In this document: positions 24,201 through 35,527 of the stretch, in pieces
Layout: each line of letters opens with the position of its first letter
Position numbering within the stretch: the first letter of the stretch is position 1
DNA from: Parascedosporium putredinis
Lineage: Eukaryota > Ascomycota > Sordariomycetes > Microascales > Microascaceae
Assembly (NCBI GenBank): GCA_949357655.1
Contig: CASHTG010000015.1
Location: 620,001 to 684,000 of the forward strand
DNA: 64,000 bases
Direction: 5' to 3'
Made by a program: the position numbers and the translations under genes
Notes under the pieces: model-generated
Databases searched by the model: none
The model's input: the letters and a program-made list of their open reading frames with translations, nothing else
What the model was told of the DNA's origin: nothing

Positions 24201-24576
24201 TGCCGTGTGGCAAGATTAGTTTTCGTGGAGGATTTTCGCGGCGTATGCGTCGTAGCCGGCGGAGCTATCTCGCCAGCGAGAAGTTGCTCGTCATCTTCTA
24301 TGGGCGTGATGGTGCCATCATCCTCGTCATCTTCCCACTCATCCCACCCAGGCATCTTAGTTTCATCTTCGGGCGAAGGGGGCGGAAGCTCGGGCTGTGG
24401 CCCTTCTGCTTTGGGGATATCGAAAAAGTCATTTTGTGATATGTGTGAGGAGGAGGAGGAGGAGGTGGTGGTGGAGGAGAGTAGGACTCGAGCGGGATCG
24501 GGTCGAAGAAGTCTAAAAGGGTCGGTTCTGCTTGCTTGTGATGAGAATAGGGAGCCGACCAGTCGTGTCGGAACAA
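21249..24576 (-). CDS. large single-pass membrane protein of unknown function, many frame breaks
   Basis: I do not recognise a characterised family. Read with frame corrections, about 1,000-1,100 residues appear. The N-terminal half is disordered and Pro/Ser/acidic-rich: LLDFFDPIPLES, a run of ten prolines, MPGWDEWEDDEDDGTITPIE, RSVYRPKRLKS-like basic stretch, and many SP/TP sites. A basic juxtamembrane stretch (RRRYEKKRSLLARRVDYG) is followed by one hydrophobic helix (ICLGVAVGVIAMMILGIVLG, about 22430) and a C-terminal domain of about 390 residues (EEMWFLGNTTDGVV, EHYGFYTYFRRTIYVRS, ADFLVTWAETRFHMKIW, KFVWAWSIDERQRID) ending at 21249. That domain is probably extracytoplasmic. Breaks occur near 24445, 24010 (intron or indel), 23613, 23200, 22790, 22740, 22560, 22330 and 22053. 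The real start codon is not certain; no in-frame ATG precedes 24576. Such architecture is conserved in ascomycetes but, to my knowledge, uncharacterised. Confidence 0.7.
24446..24470 (-). repeat. GGA/GGT run encoding poly-proline
   Basis: Tandem GGA then GGT units on the plus strand encode ten consecutive prolines in the minus-strand membrane-protein gene. Confidence 0.7.
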
Positions 24577-25521
24577 GGTCCTTGTATCAGGCGATCAACC
24601 TAGTCATCGAGGCGAAGTGGGAATGCCAGGGTGAATGGATGAATAGAGATGAATAGGGCTATTGATACAAGTCGGAAGATGGTGAATCGGCTTGGGTGAT
24701 GTGATGAATGTGATTGAAGCCCAGTAAATGGAAGCTGAATAGAACGAGTGAACAAAGAAAGAAACAGCTTCACGCTCGAGTCACGAGACAATACAGAAAA
24801 GGAAAGAAAAAAGAGATATTAGAATATTACTCGACACTCTCGGGACAAGAGCGAATAGATGGAGGCAGGGGGCGTGAGAGGGGGTGGGAAGGGTATAAGA
24901 GAGAAGAGCGAAGAAGGGGCAGAGAGAGCCAAGAGACTGCCAGTGTCACGAAACCAATCCAACAAGCCATGGACGCCTCGAGTTTTATGAAAGCGCACCA
25001 GGCGACCCAGATGTGGCCATCTCGATCCGAACGGCCGCGTCGCAGACACGACCTGCAGCCTCAGTCATTGGGGGAGAAGTCGCTCCACGACGCCGCTTCA
25101 CAGTCGAGCATTTCCCCATTTCTCCCATTTCTACCCCTCCGAATCGCTCCTCGCGTTCCAGCGCACCGTGCCCACATGCGAAGGTAGCCCCAAATAAGGC
25201 ATTCCATGAGAGGGCCCGGTCTATTCACTTTCAATGGCCGAGACGGGTCGACGGGCATTTCCAGGCTGGAGGGATTGCATGATGCGTCGACGAGTGGGAG
25301 GACAGGAAGAGGTGGTCAAGCGCTGGGCCTGATCCACCCAAAGTATGAACTAGGCGCCTGGCAGGGTGCAGGAGCCCCACGATTGGCTGCTCCTTGGGTT
25401 CTTGTCGCCGGCCACGATCAATGCGCTCTCATTGGTCGCTTATCGCGTACATGCAGACCAGACAGGCAAGAACAGCACGGCCGGGGGACGCCACCTTAAA
25501 GAGTAGGAGCGGGTCCACCAC

Positions 25522-25574
25522 CGTCCATGGATCTTTCCCGGATCACGCTGCTGCCCGGGAAAGATCCATGGACG
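25522..25574. repeat. perfect 20-bp inverted repeat with 13-base loop
   Basis: The left arm CGTCCATGGATCTTTCCCGG (25522-25541) is the exact reverse complement of the right arm (25555-25574); the spacer is ATCACGCTGCTGC. Neither neighbouring base pair extends the symmetry. It lies about 950 bases upstream of the long membrane-protein gene, in gene-free DNA. It can form a strong hairpin. No coding context and no terminator logic applies in a fungus. Its role is unknown. Confidence 0.9.
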
Positions 25575-25658
25575 TTCCATCTTGTCTCGAATTCCACGCC
25601 TGTATTGTGAAAGGAAAGGGAAACAAAATTAGAATAAAATAAGAACATAAATTTTTAT

Positions 25659-25676
25659 AGAGAGAGAGAGAGAGAG
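25659..25676 (+). repeat. AG dinucleotide microsatellite
   Basis: Nine AG units, some 85 bases after the inverted repeat. Confidence 0.8.
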
Positions 25677-25690
25677 TATGAGAGATAACG

Positions 25691-25699
25691 ATAAAATGA

Positions 25700-25730
<31 letters not shown>
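25691..25730 (+). repeat. AT-rich (ATAAAA)n repeat
   Basis: Imperfect copies of ATAAAA fill about 40 bases, close behind the AG repeat. Confidence 0.75.
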
Positions 25731-28700
25731 GGCAATTTACCACTCAACATGCGTCCTCCGTGTCGCCAAGTCTGAAGAAAGGGACGAGACACACAACACA
25801 ATACTCAAGCCCTGACAGTGACACGAACCCAAGCCCGAGCCGAGCTTTTCTATCGCCGCCGTTAAGCGCCCGGGCATGCGCGTCTTCCAATCTTCCCCAC
25901 AACCGAGGATTCGGTCCTACCTCTATCAAAATCTTCAAGGACGGTGAGCTGTGTCTCCCCGCTAGGGTCATTCAAGACTCAAGGACGTGCATATGCTGCA
26001 CCCGGATCTACATCTCAGGCGAGGCGTATGGACACGACATCGTTTGAAAGATATTGCTGAATTGATCATACGAAAGTAAGTAAGCCCGCCTATGAACCGT
26101 ATCGCTCAAGTCGATAATATATCAGACTCCCCTCAACTTCGACTGACACCCGTGAACTGTTCTACCCATTTGATTCCCGAGTGTCTTCCTTGTGCACCCC
26201 TCGTCCCCATGCCCCTGCCCCCTGCCCCCAGTCCCCTGGACAGAGCTAGGGAGGCGACACCTTTGTTTGTCGCTAGCCCAAGCGTAGGTTGTCCTTTGCC
26301 GCGCAGCCTCCCGCGCGCCTCGCCATCTCACCGATGTGCACTTTGCACTTTTAGAGTGCACTCGAACACTGCTCATCGCCATCCATAGTAAAATCAACAT
26401 TGGGATTCGATATAACCGGACACTTTCACTGAGAGGTCTTGGTCCCCAAGTTCTAGTAGCTCAGCCGCGGACGGGAGTGCCTGTAGTAGGAAGTAGACGC
26501 ATTGGATGTCCCGAAATCAAAAGTCACAAGTGCCTGTGTTATTACGCAAATATGGGTTCCGCTACACCTCTATATTTGATGACAGCTATGGGATTAGGTG
26601 TATATAGGAGTGCCTTTTTAGTCGTACAAACCGTTAAATCTCTCCTAGAGCAATTTCTCATTCCACTATTCCACCCTTCCCTTCAGAGGATGCTTATGCC
26701 GCATGCCTTTGCCGCATGCCTTGTCAGGTATTCGGATCTGGAGATACCATCGTACACCTCAGACTAAGGTCTACTCTTATAATACCAGGGTTTAGTAAGT
26801 TTGGGTTTGCCCTTCGCGGCAAAACTGCTGTCATCCATGGATGAACTCCTGCTCTCAACCGCTCAATATTTACATGCTGGATGGATCAATAAAAGGCAAG
26901 GCATGAAGACCACCCTCTTCGAAGCAGGCAGGCCTAAGTTTCTAACTAAGGCAGTAAGTAGATCGGGGGCTGCTGGGCCGTCGTATAGAACGGATTTAAC
27001 ACAGCTATCACTATTCACGGGGCACCCACGGTGACATCTAGGTTGAAAAGTAGCGCCCTGCTCAAGAGTTAGGCTGTTGAACAGTACATAGCTAAGGAAG
27101 TTGTAAATACTCCGGTTTTGGCCCTATCAACTTGATCTCTCTCTTATATCTCGTTTTCTTTTTACTTGGCCGAGTTGGTATGCTGGCTCAAATCTACCTC
27201 TCGAGACAGTAATGTAAGTAGCAAAGCTCCAGTTAACGCATGGCCAAAGCCGAGGCCAATATATTTGCTTCCCTATGTCTCGGCTATTCAGGGAGACTTC
27301 TGGTAAAATTCGAGGCCAGCTGACTGAACATTGAAGTTTGCGGAAAGGGGACTCACAGGGTTGCGCAGGCCGAGTTCATCGGTAATGCTCTCTCTCCTTG
27401 CAAGCCCTCGTCCTCACTTCTACTATGATCACCTATTCGCCTTTAAACCAAATCCTCTTTGCTAGGCTTCAGCTTGTCGAGATATTTGTTTTAGTATGGA
27501 GAGATATCCGGGGCTAACTTGAGAAAAGATGCCGGATTCGAAGACTGTTCTTGGATGGACCGATGATGGCCACCTTGCACTTTATACCATACGTTGGGTT
27601 AACCCTATACAGAAAATAGACATCTGTAGATGGATGTAAGTGGAGTCTCTAAGAGTCTCGATCACTCTATTTGCTGTGTTAGCCTTTCAAGAACTGTCAC
27701 TTGTAGCCCTTCAGGCCTTTGCCCAAGGGACACATGTTGCTATCCCACGCCAATGAAGTCGGCATTCCCGCTCGGAAGGCTCTCCGTCGCGTGAGGCTTC
27801 GCCATCCAGCTGCATTTACATACAGGGATCTATTATATGTTAAAGTTATACTCAGCAACAAGAGAGTGGAGGGGTTTCGAAGCAGATAGGTGTTTGGTCG
27901 ATGGAGGGGGACACACACCATCGAGAGGACATCTTTAGCCACATATTCATCTGTTCAAGGGAACATATGGAAGAGGATGAAGCGCCTCTATGGACAGCCA
28001 AATAAGCGAAGCGTGGCGCCCCCTTGTTATTTTCAATGTGTAGATACGCTGTGAAAATCGATTTTCAACCCTCAAAGGCGAGAAGATGATGCATCGCTCT
28101 AACCAAATAGGTAGCCTACAGGCAACCTTCGTGGCCTGTCCTTCGCTGGCCACACATCCATTTCCTCCATTCAGAATAGCTGAGCATTTACGCCACAAAG
28201 TTTGCCCTCCTCCCGCCGAGACTGTCTTCTCTTCAGAGCAACCGACAAGGGATGCCAAGGGACCTAGCGGCGGTTCATAGATTCAGTTTTCGTCACATAG
28301 GGTTCAGGCAAGAACTCGGCTAGGCAGACCCTTCCTGCCCGCACTTCTGGGTGATTCTGTGAGACAATACTATGGATTCTCCTTGAACCTGAGTTCTGGA
28401 AGCCAGGTATCGTGAGGAACTACCTCTATTACGATACGTCAATATAGGCGGCAAAGGGTCATCTGTGGCTAGCGTAGTACCGGTGATAGTAGGCCAAATG
28501 GCTCGTCTGCGTAGAGTCTTGTCGGTCCACCATGAAGGTGAGGAACAAGACCAAACGTTGGCGGGAGGAGGATGGGCTCAAGAGCTCATATTGGGAGGCA
28601 ATTGAAGTAACACTCAATTAGTTGGCGAAACTGCGGTAGGGAAAATGTAGACCAGACAAGCACGAGGGCAGGGACCACCAGACGCTCTTTCCAAACATGG

Positions 28701-29109
28701 ATCAATGAAGTATTACAAGCACAGATACAGGCTGCGTGGTTTGATGCTCCGTGACAAGGATCGACTCTAGCCTCTTCTCCCACGCAACGCCATGTTTCTC
28801 CCTGGCGTAAGTTCAGTCTATGGATCTATCCATTGTTTGCAGAAGTATGCTGTAAAGCTCGACTTTGACAGGGCGACTGCGTGGATGGCGCGTTCGACGT
28901 CGGGGTACCCCTAGATATAGTGGAGTGGTGAGAGAGAAAGACCCATGGACCTACCTATCTCTTATGGATCAATTGACAATTGATAAGTGGACCCGCAACG
29001 TGCATCCGCCTCCACTCGAAGTGACAATCTTCAATGTTGAATGAGCCCGAGGAGAAAAAAGACGCGTTGCCTAGCCATTAGAGCCACTTTTGATGACGCA
29101 GCTCCCCAT

Positions 29110-29670
29110 CTACAGGGTATCCGGATAGTACACAGGTAGTAGTGTGCACTCCACGGCCAAAATTTCACCTAAGACACTCTTCAGAAGTACATGTGTTCTC
29201 GAGATCTTCAAGGGTGCGTGTGGTGATGATCTTGATACGCCCAACCGCGAGATGAGCTGAACGGAATCAAGAGGAACGGAAGCATGGCTGGCGCCGCCCT
29301 CACAGAGCTTCGACAGGGGGAGGGAGTTCGGCTCGGTGCTGTCCTTACTGCATGTATTATTATTAGATCGACATTGATCCTCGAGCCACCCAGCAAGCAA
29401 CGCGCTAACCTTGTTCAAGTCGACAAAGGCGAGCCAGGGTGCTGGAAAGGGAATTTCACTGTTCAGACCCGGAAAAAAAAATTTGAACGTCAAATTTGGC
29501 TTCGATGGCGTCTTGAATTCTCTGACCCAGATTGCAACGGTGCCGGACGTGGGTCGCGGTTTGACCAATGATAAGCGGCCGGTTTCAATAGGAAGGATCG
29601 AAATAGGGGCTTCATGGCGCCCAGGGTATGGACGGGAAGTCGAGGAAGCATTGTCTACAAGTATTGACAA
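29110..29670 (-). CDS. doubtful hypothetical protein, 186 residues
   Basis: An open frame with no recognisable domain, no signal peptide and no splice support. The translated sequence is of mixed composition (for example FVDLNKVSALLAGWLEDQC). It is listed only because it is the longest frame in an otherwise empty stretch; most likely it is a chance frame. Confidence 0.12.
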   Translation of the reverse strand: MSILVDNASSTSRPYPGRHEAPISILPIETGRLSLVKPRPTSGTVAIWVREFKTPSKPNLTFKFFFPGLNSEIPFPAPWLAFVDLNKVSALLAGWLEDQCRSNNNTCSKDSTEPNSLPLSKLCEGGASHASVPLDSVQLISRLGVSRSSPHAPLKISRTHVLLKSVLGEILAVECTLLPVYYPDTL

Positions 29671-30177
29671 GTCGCAATATCCATGGATTTATCTCGAGTG
29701 CTCAGCATACACTATGGATCTGTCGCGCCTGCGTGTCTGCGCGCCTGCGCGGGAAAGAAACAATACGTAGCGTTTTGGAGATTGAAAATCCGAAATTTGA
29801 TCATCACTGCCTGTCGTCTCTCAGTCAGAACGTTGAAACGGAAGCTCAAGTGCTCAGTCGAGGGCCTCTAGCCCGGTCATGTACGCTAGTGTGCTTCAAA
29901 TAAACCCTGAAACTTGCAAGGCGTTGTGAGCACTTGAGGTGCATCGATGAGATGACGAGGTGAGGCTTTCCGTACCGGCTCCTGTTTCCGCCTTTCTTCC
30001 AACAGACAATTTCGATCTGCGGCCTGGGCTGAACGAGGCCTTGTCAGTTTCGACGCCAACAAGAACAAAGGACAGCTCTTGGGACTTGTTCATACTCTCT
30101 CTGCCGCAGATCCCATCTTGGTCCTGGGAGAGACTTGTTGAGGAGCAAGCCTTTGAAAGAAGGAAAAATAACAAGAG

Positions 30178-30234
30178 AAAAAAAAAAAAAAAAGAAAAAA
30201 AAAGGCAAAAAAGGCAAAAAAGGCAAAAAAGGCA
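30178..30234 (+). repeat. poly-A followed by four copies of a 9-base GGCAAAAAA unit
   Basis: An A-rich run of 26 bases (one G) leads into GGC at 30204, 30213, 30222 and 30231, exactly 9 bases apart with A-only spacers. Confidence 0.85.
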
Positions 30235-33143
30235 CGTACACACACGCACACAATCACACACATCTGGACCAAGATAGTGGCCACTTTGCAAAAGTCGATT
30301 CAGTACCACGAGCTGGCGAGGTGCCAAAGTCACCGTTTATTTTTTTCTTCTTTCCTTCTTTCTCACCTTCCTTTTTCCTCCCGCTTGCAACGCTGTTCCT
30401 GAAACCTGCTCTAGAATGTCTCTCGATCAATGTCGCCCGCTCGCACTACTTCGTACAACGGAGGTGGCGTAGGCTGTGAAAGCGGGAAGGTGTAATTACA
30501 TGTAGAGATGGAAGCGAATTTGGTCTCGCTTACCTTGCACGTCGAGTGAAGCCAGCCACAGCAAGCTGGTCTATTTTCCCATGCCTCACGCCTCTCTCTC
30601 TCCCGGTGCGAGTGCGTGGCAATTTACAACTCCACCGATGCCAGCATTCCAGCAATCCATGAGCAACTTGGCTGGCTTCGACGGAAAGCAGTTCGCAGGA
30701 GATGCGCGTGGCAATCAATGCAGTTCTTCGTAGATCCATGGGTGCATCCCTCGATACCGATACCGAGTAAACGTCCACGTTGGAGTGTGGGTGATAATAT
30801 AACTGCCCGCGGCTTGCATCGATCTGCCGTCGCTCTGTAAATTACCTTTGTCGAAATTCTTGGCAACCCTCTCCTGGGGGCCACATCTCGGTCATCAATT
30901 GGTCAATCTCGCTGTTCCCCTTTGAGAGCTGTGCCACCGCAAAGTATTCCCTTCTCACTCACGCTGGCCATTCGCAGTCGGTTCTAGTGGATCCTGCGTG
31001 GTCCATCAGCCAAGAGTTGATCAACGAACGTATTCTAGTGTCAACGGTGACCATCAAAATTCGCCAATGGATCAATCTCTCATTTACAGCAATCTGGCCC
31101 GTCCAATTGCGGGCGGGCGTCCATTTATGGATACCAATGTGGACCTACCGCGCGCTTTTCTTTGCCCTATTTGGTAGTTTTCTTTTTTCTTCTTCGTTTT
31201 CTTTTGACACTGCTCGTGGTCGACGCTTCTTGAAACAAATGGCCCCGCCATCAACTCTTGGACTTCGATGTAGCTGGAGCAAGTGAAAAGGGTAAAAGGG
31301 TGGGGTTGGGCTGATTGATTAATTAATTCGCGCTTGTTCCTTGGTTCCTCCCCTTCAACGTCCATGCAATTGATCACTCCTTCGGCGAATAGCCACACGG
31401 CCTACTTGATTGGATTCCCGAAGCCGTAAAGACCGTCAAATGTTCACGGAGCGCTGTAATCTCAATCTAATCTCCTTGTCGTTGTGCTCCAGTGTGCTGA
31501 TTCTTATATACAATATGATCATTGATGATTGCATCGAAGAAGGAGCACTGAAACACGCCCTCGATAGTCCCAGAAACGGTTGTGTAGTTTAATATTGCCC
31601 TCTGAAATAGGTCTATTGCTTTCTTTGGGAAACGGAATGCGAACATCGCCTTCCGGGCTCCCCAATTTCATTCTGCTCTGCCTTCCTGCATCTCGAAGAT
31701 CCAGACACCCCTATTTCCTCAACGTAAGGGGCTAACCGCCAAAAGGTGCAAACCTTGCCATCTTTGCTTGCAATCAATCTCCTTTTCCTGTCTGTATCAC
31801 TTCTTCCTCCTCCTCTTCTTCTCTCCTCTATTATTACCCATTCATCTCCTGTAATATCTCGCCCCTCGATTGCACCTCCCTCTACGCCTTGTTTATTCGA
31901 GCACTCAACTTCGTGGAAAGCCATTCGCTTGTGCATCTTGACAAAGGAAAGCACTCCCTATTATTACTCCATCTCTTCGGTTACCCGCACGGCCAAGACA
32001 CGCTCGTCTTGTTCGTCTCAGTCATCGCGATAAGGACGGCTACTCCCCCGGTCCCTAGATCTGACTTTCCCAATACGAACATCCCTAGCGCCAAAACAAC
32101 ACCAATCCCTCGGTGATACGAGAAAACAAAGAACATTGAAGGGTCGCCGTTGACTGCCATCCGTCTGCCATTCCAACGTCGCACCTGCACCTGTCCCCTC
32201 CCTGCACCAAGCCAGCCGCTTGGGTGTCCGAGCTGTCACTGCCATCCTGCACCGCGGTGCTTTCTCGAGAGTGGACCGGCGGGCGCCCCACGACAGCGTC
32301 GGACGTCTGAGCCCCTGAAGAGACTGCGACCGGAGGACAGCCCCTTGGGCAACGTGAACGGAACATTGAGTGTACCCCTGTCGGGGTTTTTAGTCCGCTT
32401 CAATTGGCGGCACTTGGTACGAACCCACCACGGTGCTACTTGGGCAAATAAGGGGTCCCGGGCAATCCCAGACGAAATTTGGGTCCCATTTGAACTCTAA
32501 AAAGAAGGGAAGAAGAGAAATAAAGAAAAGAAAAGGAAGAAAAACGTCGCAAGCAGCATCCACTAACCAACTCAGCACAGCGGCTATTGCTTGAAACGGT
32601 GGCAATTACGGCTCGAACTGATCAATCCCTTGTGGAAGGCGACTCCCACTCAGCATCGACCTGAACTCTCCGCTTCGGGAAAGGGCCAAACTGAATCGAC
32701 AAAACAAAACGTGCAAAAACGGGCCAAGAAACTCAACCTGCAGAAGGAGAAGGAGCAAGGGGCAACCGAGAAAAAAGGAGATAAGGGGGTCCAAAAAAAA
32801 AAAGAAGAAAAAGAAACCCGAGAATCATACCAAGGAATATTATTATTAGGAAAAGACTCGGAAACCAGACGGGACATTATCAGTTCATGCCCCATAAATC
32901 TTTTGCTAGTGGGCTTTTCGTCACCTCAAAAACCAGCAACCGCAATCCGCGAAACTTCAGACAAGGAACGGACACCTTCTCGACACGCACTCGCGCGCAA
33001 CATTGTCTTTCCCAGCCATCCTCTCTCCCTTCTTTTCCACCCCCGCCGCCCCTTCTTCCGTACCCACACAGACACAGACACGAAACCCCGACGCAGCACC
33101 GATACGGCCAGCCTGAACACCCGGTCCGTATTGACCGAGTAAT

Positions 33144-33455
33144 AGCTCCCCACCCTGTCGAGGCGTCCGCCCCCAAACCCTCGGCCTCCCACCAACGGAA
33201 ACCGTCTAGCGTGCTGGTTCCAGTGTGGCCTTTTCGAATGCCAGCCTGGTCCTCTCCCGCTTCTTCGAGCAAATTTTCCAAACTGGCGTCCTCACAGGAA
33301 ACAGGAGTGGCTTCCACTTCTTCCTTCAACGATCGCAAAGCGAAATCCCACCATCGCCGGCGCTCGTCCATCTCCATTGGCGTACCTGCCGCTGGTCCCC
33401 TTCCTGACCAGAAGCGGTCGTATCTCACTGTCGACTCTCTCCCTCCCATCCCCGG
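33144..33455 (+). CDS. possible exon of an unrecognised gene or 5' leader
   Basis: A frame open from further upstream looks more protein-like here: Ser/Pro/Lys-rich with SSKFSKLASSQETGVAST, KAKSHHRRRSSISIGVP and SYLTVDSLPPIPG, running straight into a good splice donor (CCCGGTAAGTACC, GT at 33455). A TTAG acceptor near 33642 would lead to further Arg/Ser-rich sequence. It could belong to a separate disordered protein or to the 5' region of the mannosyltransferase gene that starts 550 bases later. I cannot close an exon chain. Confidence 0.25.
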
Positions 33456-34004
33456 TAAGTACCCAACTGTCTCGAAACATTCTAAGACATTGTCGCTCCG
33501 CCCTCGCCGTCCCTCCCAACCGCCGTCTTATTCTTCGCGTCTTGGGCCCATTTCTTTGCCTTGGGGTGGTGTATCCGCTCTTTTCCGCTCTCCTTTCCCC
33601 GTTCTTTTCGTTTCGCCTCTCGCCCTTCTTCCTATTCCTTAGACACTCCCTCCATGGGCACTAGGCGGTCTTGCTGCGTCGCGAAGCAGGTGTCGTACTC
33701 GAGCTCGAAGCCGCTCCCTCGCTTGCGCTTCCACCCTTCTCAACCTCAGCTCTCGCCTAAATTCATATCCTCTTCTCGTTAGCGCCGTATCCATGCATCG
33801 GCAAACACCTACACTCGCGGTAGCGGAGAAATGGAGGAGCCGAGAGTCGAGAGGCGGGAAGACGAGTTACCACACCTTGTGCAACCTGCTCTCATATCCG
33901 CGGGTGTTCCCGTTCAACAATCTGACCGGCTGGAAGCACAATCACAATCCACCACCCCCTTTACTAACCTTTCTCCCCTTACTCCAGGCACGCCGACCAC
34001 ACAC

Positions 34005-35527
34005 ATGTCGATGTCGCGGAGCCCCTCCCCGGCCCTGGGAGGTGGCGGCTGGTCTAGCCCCGGCCTTCATACACCCAGTGGACCACCGAGTCCTGCATCT
34101 GGCACCTTCGTGGCTCCTGAATCTTGGAATGCCGGTCGCGTAGGCTCCTCGACTCTACATCCTCCCTCGGTCACGAGAAATCGTGGCTTCTTCAGTCGCC
34201 ATATCCGCAAGATCTCAAGCAGCCTACCGCAGTTTCGACCCGATCCCCGCGCATTCTCCCAGAAGGAGAAACCGATCCACAGTCAATGGTCACCACATGG
34301 CTTCAAGCCAGTGCTCATCATGAAGAACATATTATCACGTATGAGCCGGAAACTCAAGCTACGACTGCTATTGGCCTTGGTCATTCTTGGCCTTGTGCTC
34401 ATATGGAACTTCTCACGTATGTGCAGCCGCCGCCCTGCAGCCTAACTGCTTCTAGTCCGATGAGTGGCTGTGCACTAACATAATTCTTCTTCCTTCTCCC
34501 CCTTCTACAGCCCTATCCTACTACGTTCGACGATCCGAAGTGCTCGGTGGCGGCAAAAGTTTGTCATTGTTCTCGGTGCCAACGTGGGCGGCGGTGTCAT
34601 GGACTGGAAGGGCGCCCGCGAATGGGCTATCGAGCGGGACAGCGTACGCAACAAAGAAGTACGTAGCCAGGTGGGGCTACGAATTGGAAATCGTCGACAT
34701 GCGCAAGCGAAACGATACGCCCACGAGTGGCGCGAAGGCTGGCAAAAGGTTGACTATATGCGCCAAGCAATGCGCAAGTACCCTGACGCCGAATGGTGAG
34801 TACACGATGTTTTCAGTAAGGGAGGGTTCTTGGTTGCACCTGTCCAGCTAACCAAAAGAACAGGTTTTGGTGGTTGGATCTTAACACGTTTATAATGGAG
34901 CCCAGCTACTCTCTCCAGGACCACATCTTTAACAATCTCGAGAAGCACGTGTACCGAGATATCAACGAGTATAACCCGTTGAATATCTCTCATCCTCTGA
35001 CCGAGAGGCACCTAAGTGACGTCGATCGAAGCCCCGTCGGTGACGGCAACCCCGACTCGATAAACCTTGTCCTGGCCCAAGACTGCTCCGGCTTCAACCT
35101 CGGATCTTTCATGATGCGCCGCAGTGACTGGTCCATGCAGCTCCTCGATGTCTGGTGGGACCCTGTTGCTTACGAGCAGCGCCACATGAGCTGGGAGCAT
35201 GCGGAACAGGATGCCCTTGAACAACTATACACAACCCAGGCCTGGGTGCGGAAGCACACGGCGTTCCTGCCCCAGCGAAAGATTAATAGCTTCCCTCCAG
35301 GCGCGTGCGCCGATAACGGGATCAACGAGCGATATCACTACGACCAAAAGGACCGCGACTTCCTCATGAATATGGCAGGTTGCGAGTGGGGCCGGGATTG
35401 CTGGGGTGAGATGTACAACTATCGCGAGCTCAGCTATTACCTCAACAGGAACCCATGGGAAAGGTTCAAGGAAGACCTCATAGCCGTAGTATGGTTCAAG
35501 CTCACCGGCCAAAAGGTCAAGCTTTGA
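34005..35527 (+). CDS. alpha-1,6-mannosyltransferase, Mnn10 type (GT34)
   Basis: A Golgi type II membrane glycosyltransferase (GMA12/MNN10 family) that extends the alpha-1,6-mannan backbone of N-glycans on cell-wall proteins. The start MSMSRSPSPAL is conserved in fungal orthologues; a basic stretch and the single transmembrane helix LRLLLALVILGLVLIWNF precede the lumenal domain. Catalytic hallmarks: FVIVLGANVGGGVMDWKG, YAHEWREGWQKVDYMRQ, FWWLDLNTFIMEPS (the DxD-like metal site) and CSGFNLGSFMMRRSDWS. Exons are 34005-34416, 34511-34795 and 34864-35527, with a GCTAAC branch site in intron 2. Exon 2 needs three A-run corrections within 150 bases (near 34555, 34658 and 34708) to follow the family; each is a missing A or AA. 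The product is about 455 residues. Confidence 0.92.

Larger units (their letters stand above)
24577..33143. other. long gene-poor stretch
   Basis: About 8.5 kb without a frame that carries recognisable domains or a convincing exon chain. It contains the 20-bp inverted repeat at 25.5 kb, several simple repeats, and four copies of ATGGATCAAT. The longest uninterrupted frame, 186 residues on the minus strand (29670-29110), has no motif I know and no codon bias that convinces me. Unrecognisable lineage-specific genes, noncoding RNAs or decayed repeats remain possible. Confidence 0.45.

Noticed and set aside
32887..33642. 251-residue plus-strand frame taken as one protein
   Set aside because: The first part is low-complexity Pro/His/Thr sequence and the last part runs through a good splice donor; only the middle was kept as a possible exon.
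34540..34800. Programmed frameshifting in Mnn10
   Set aside because: Three shifts in 150 bases, all at A runs, with no known fungal precedent; homopolymer errors are simpler.
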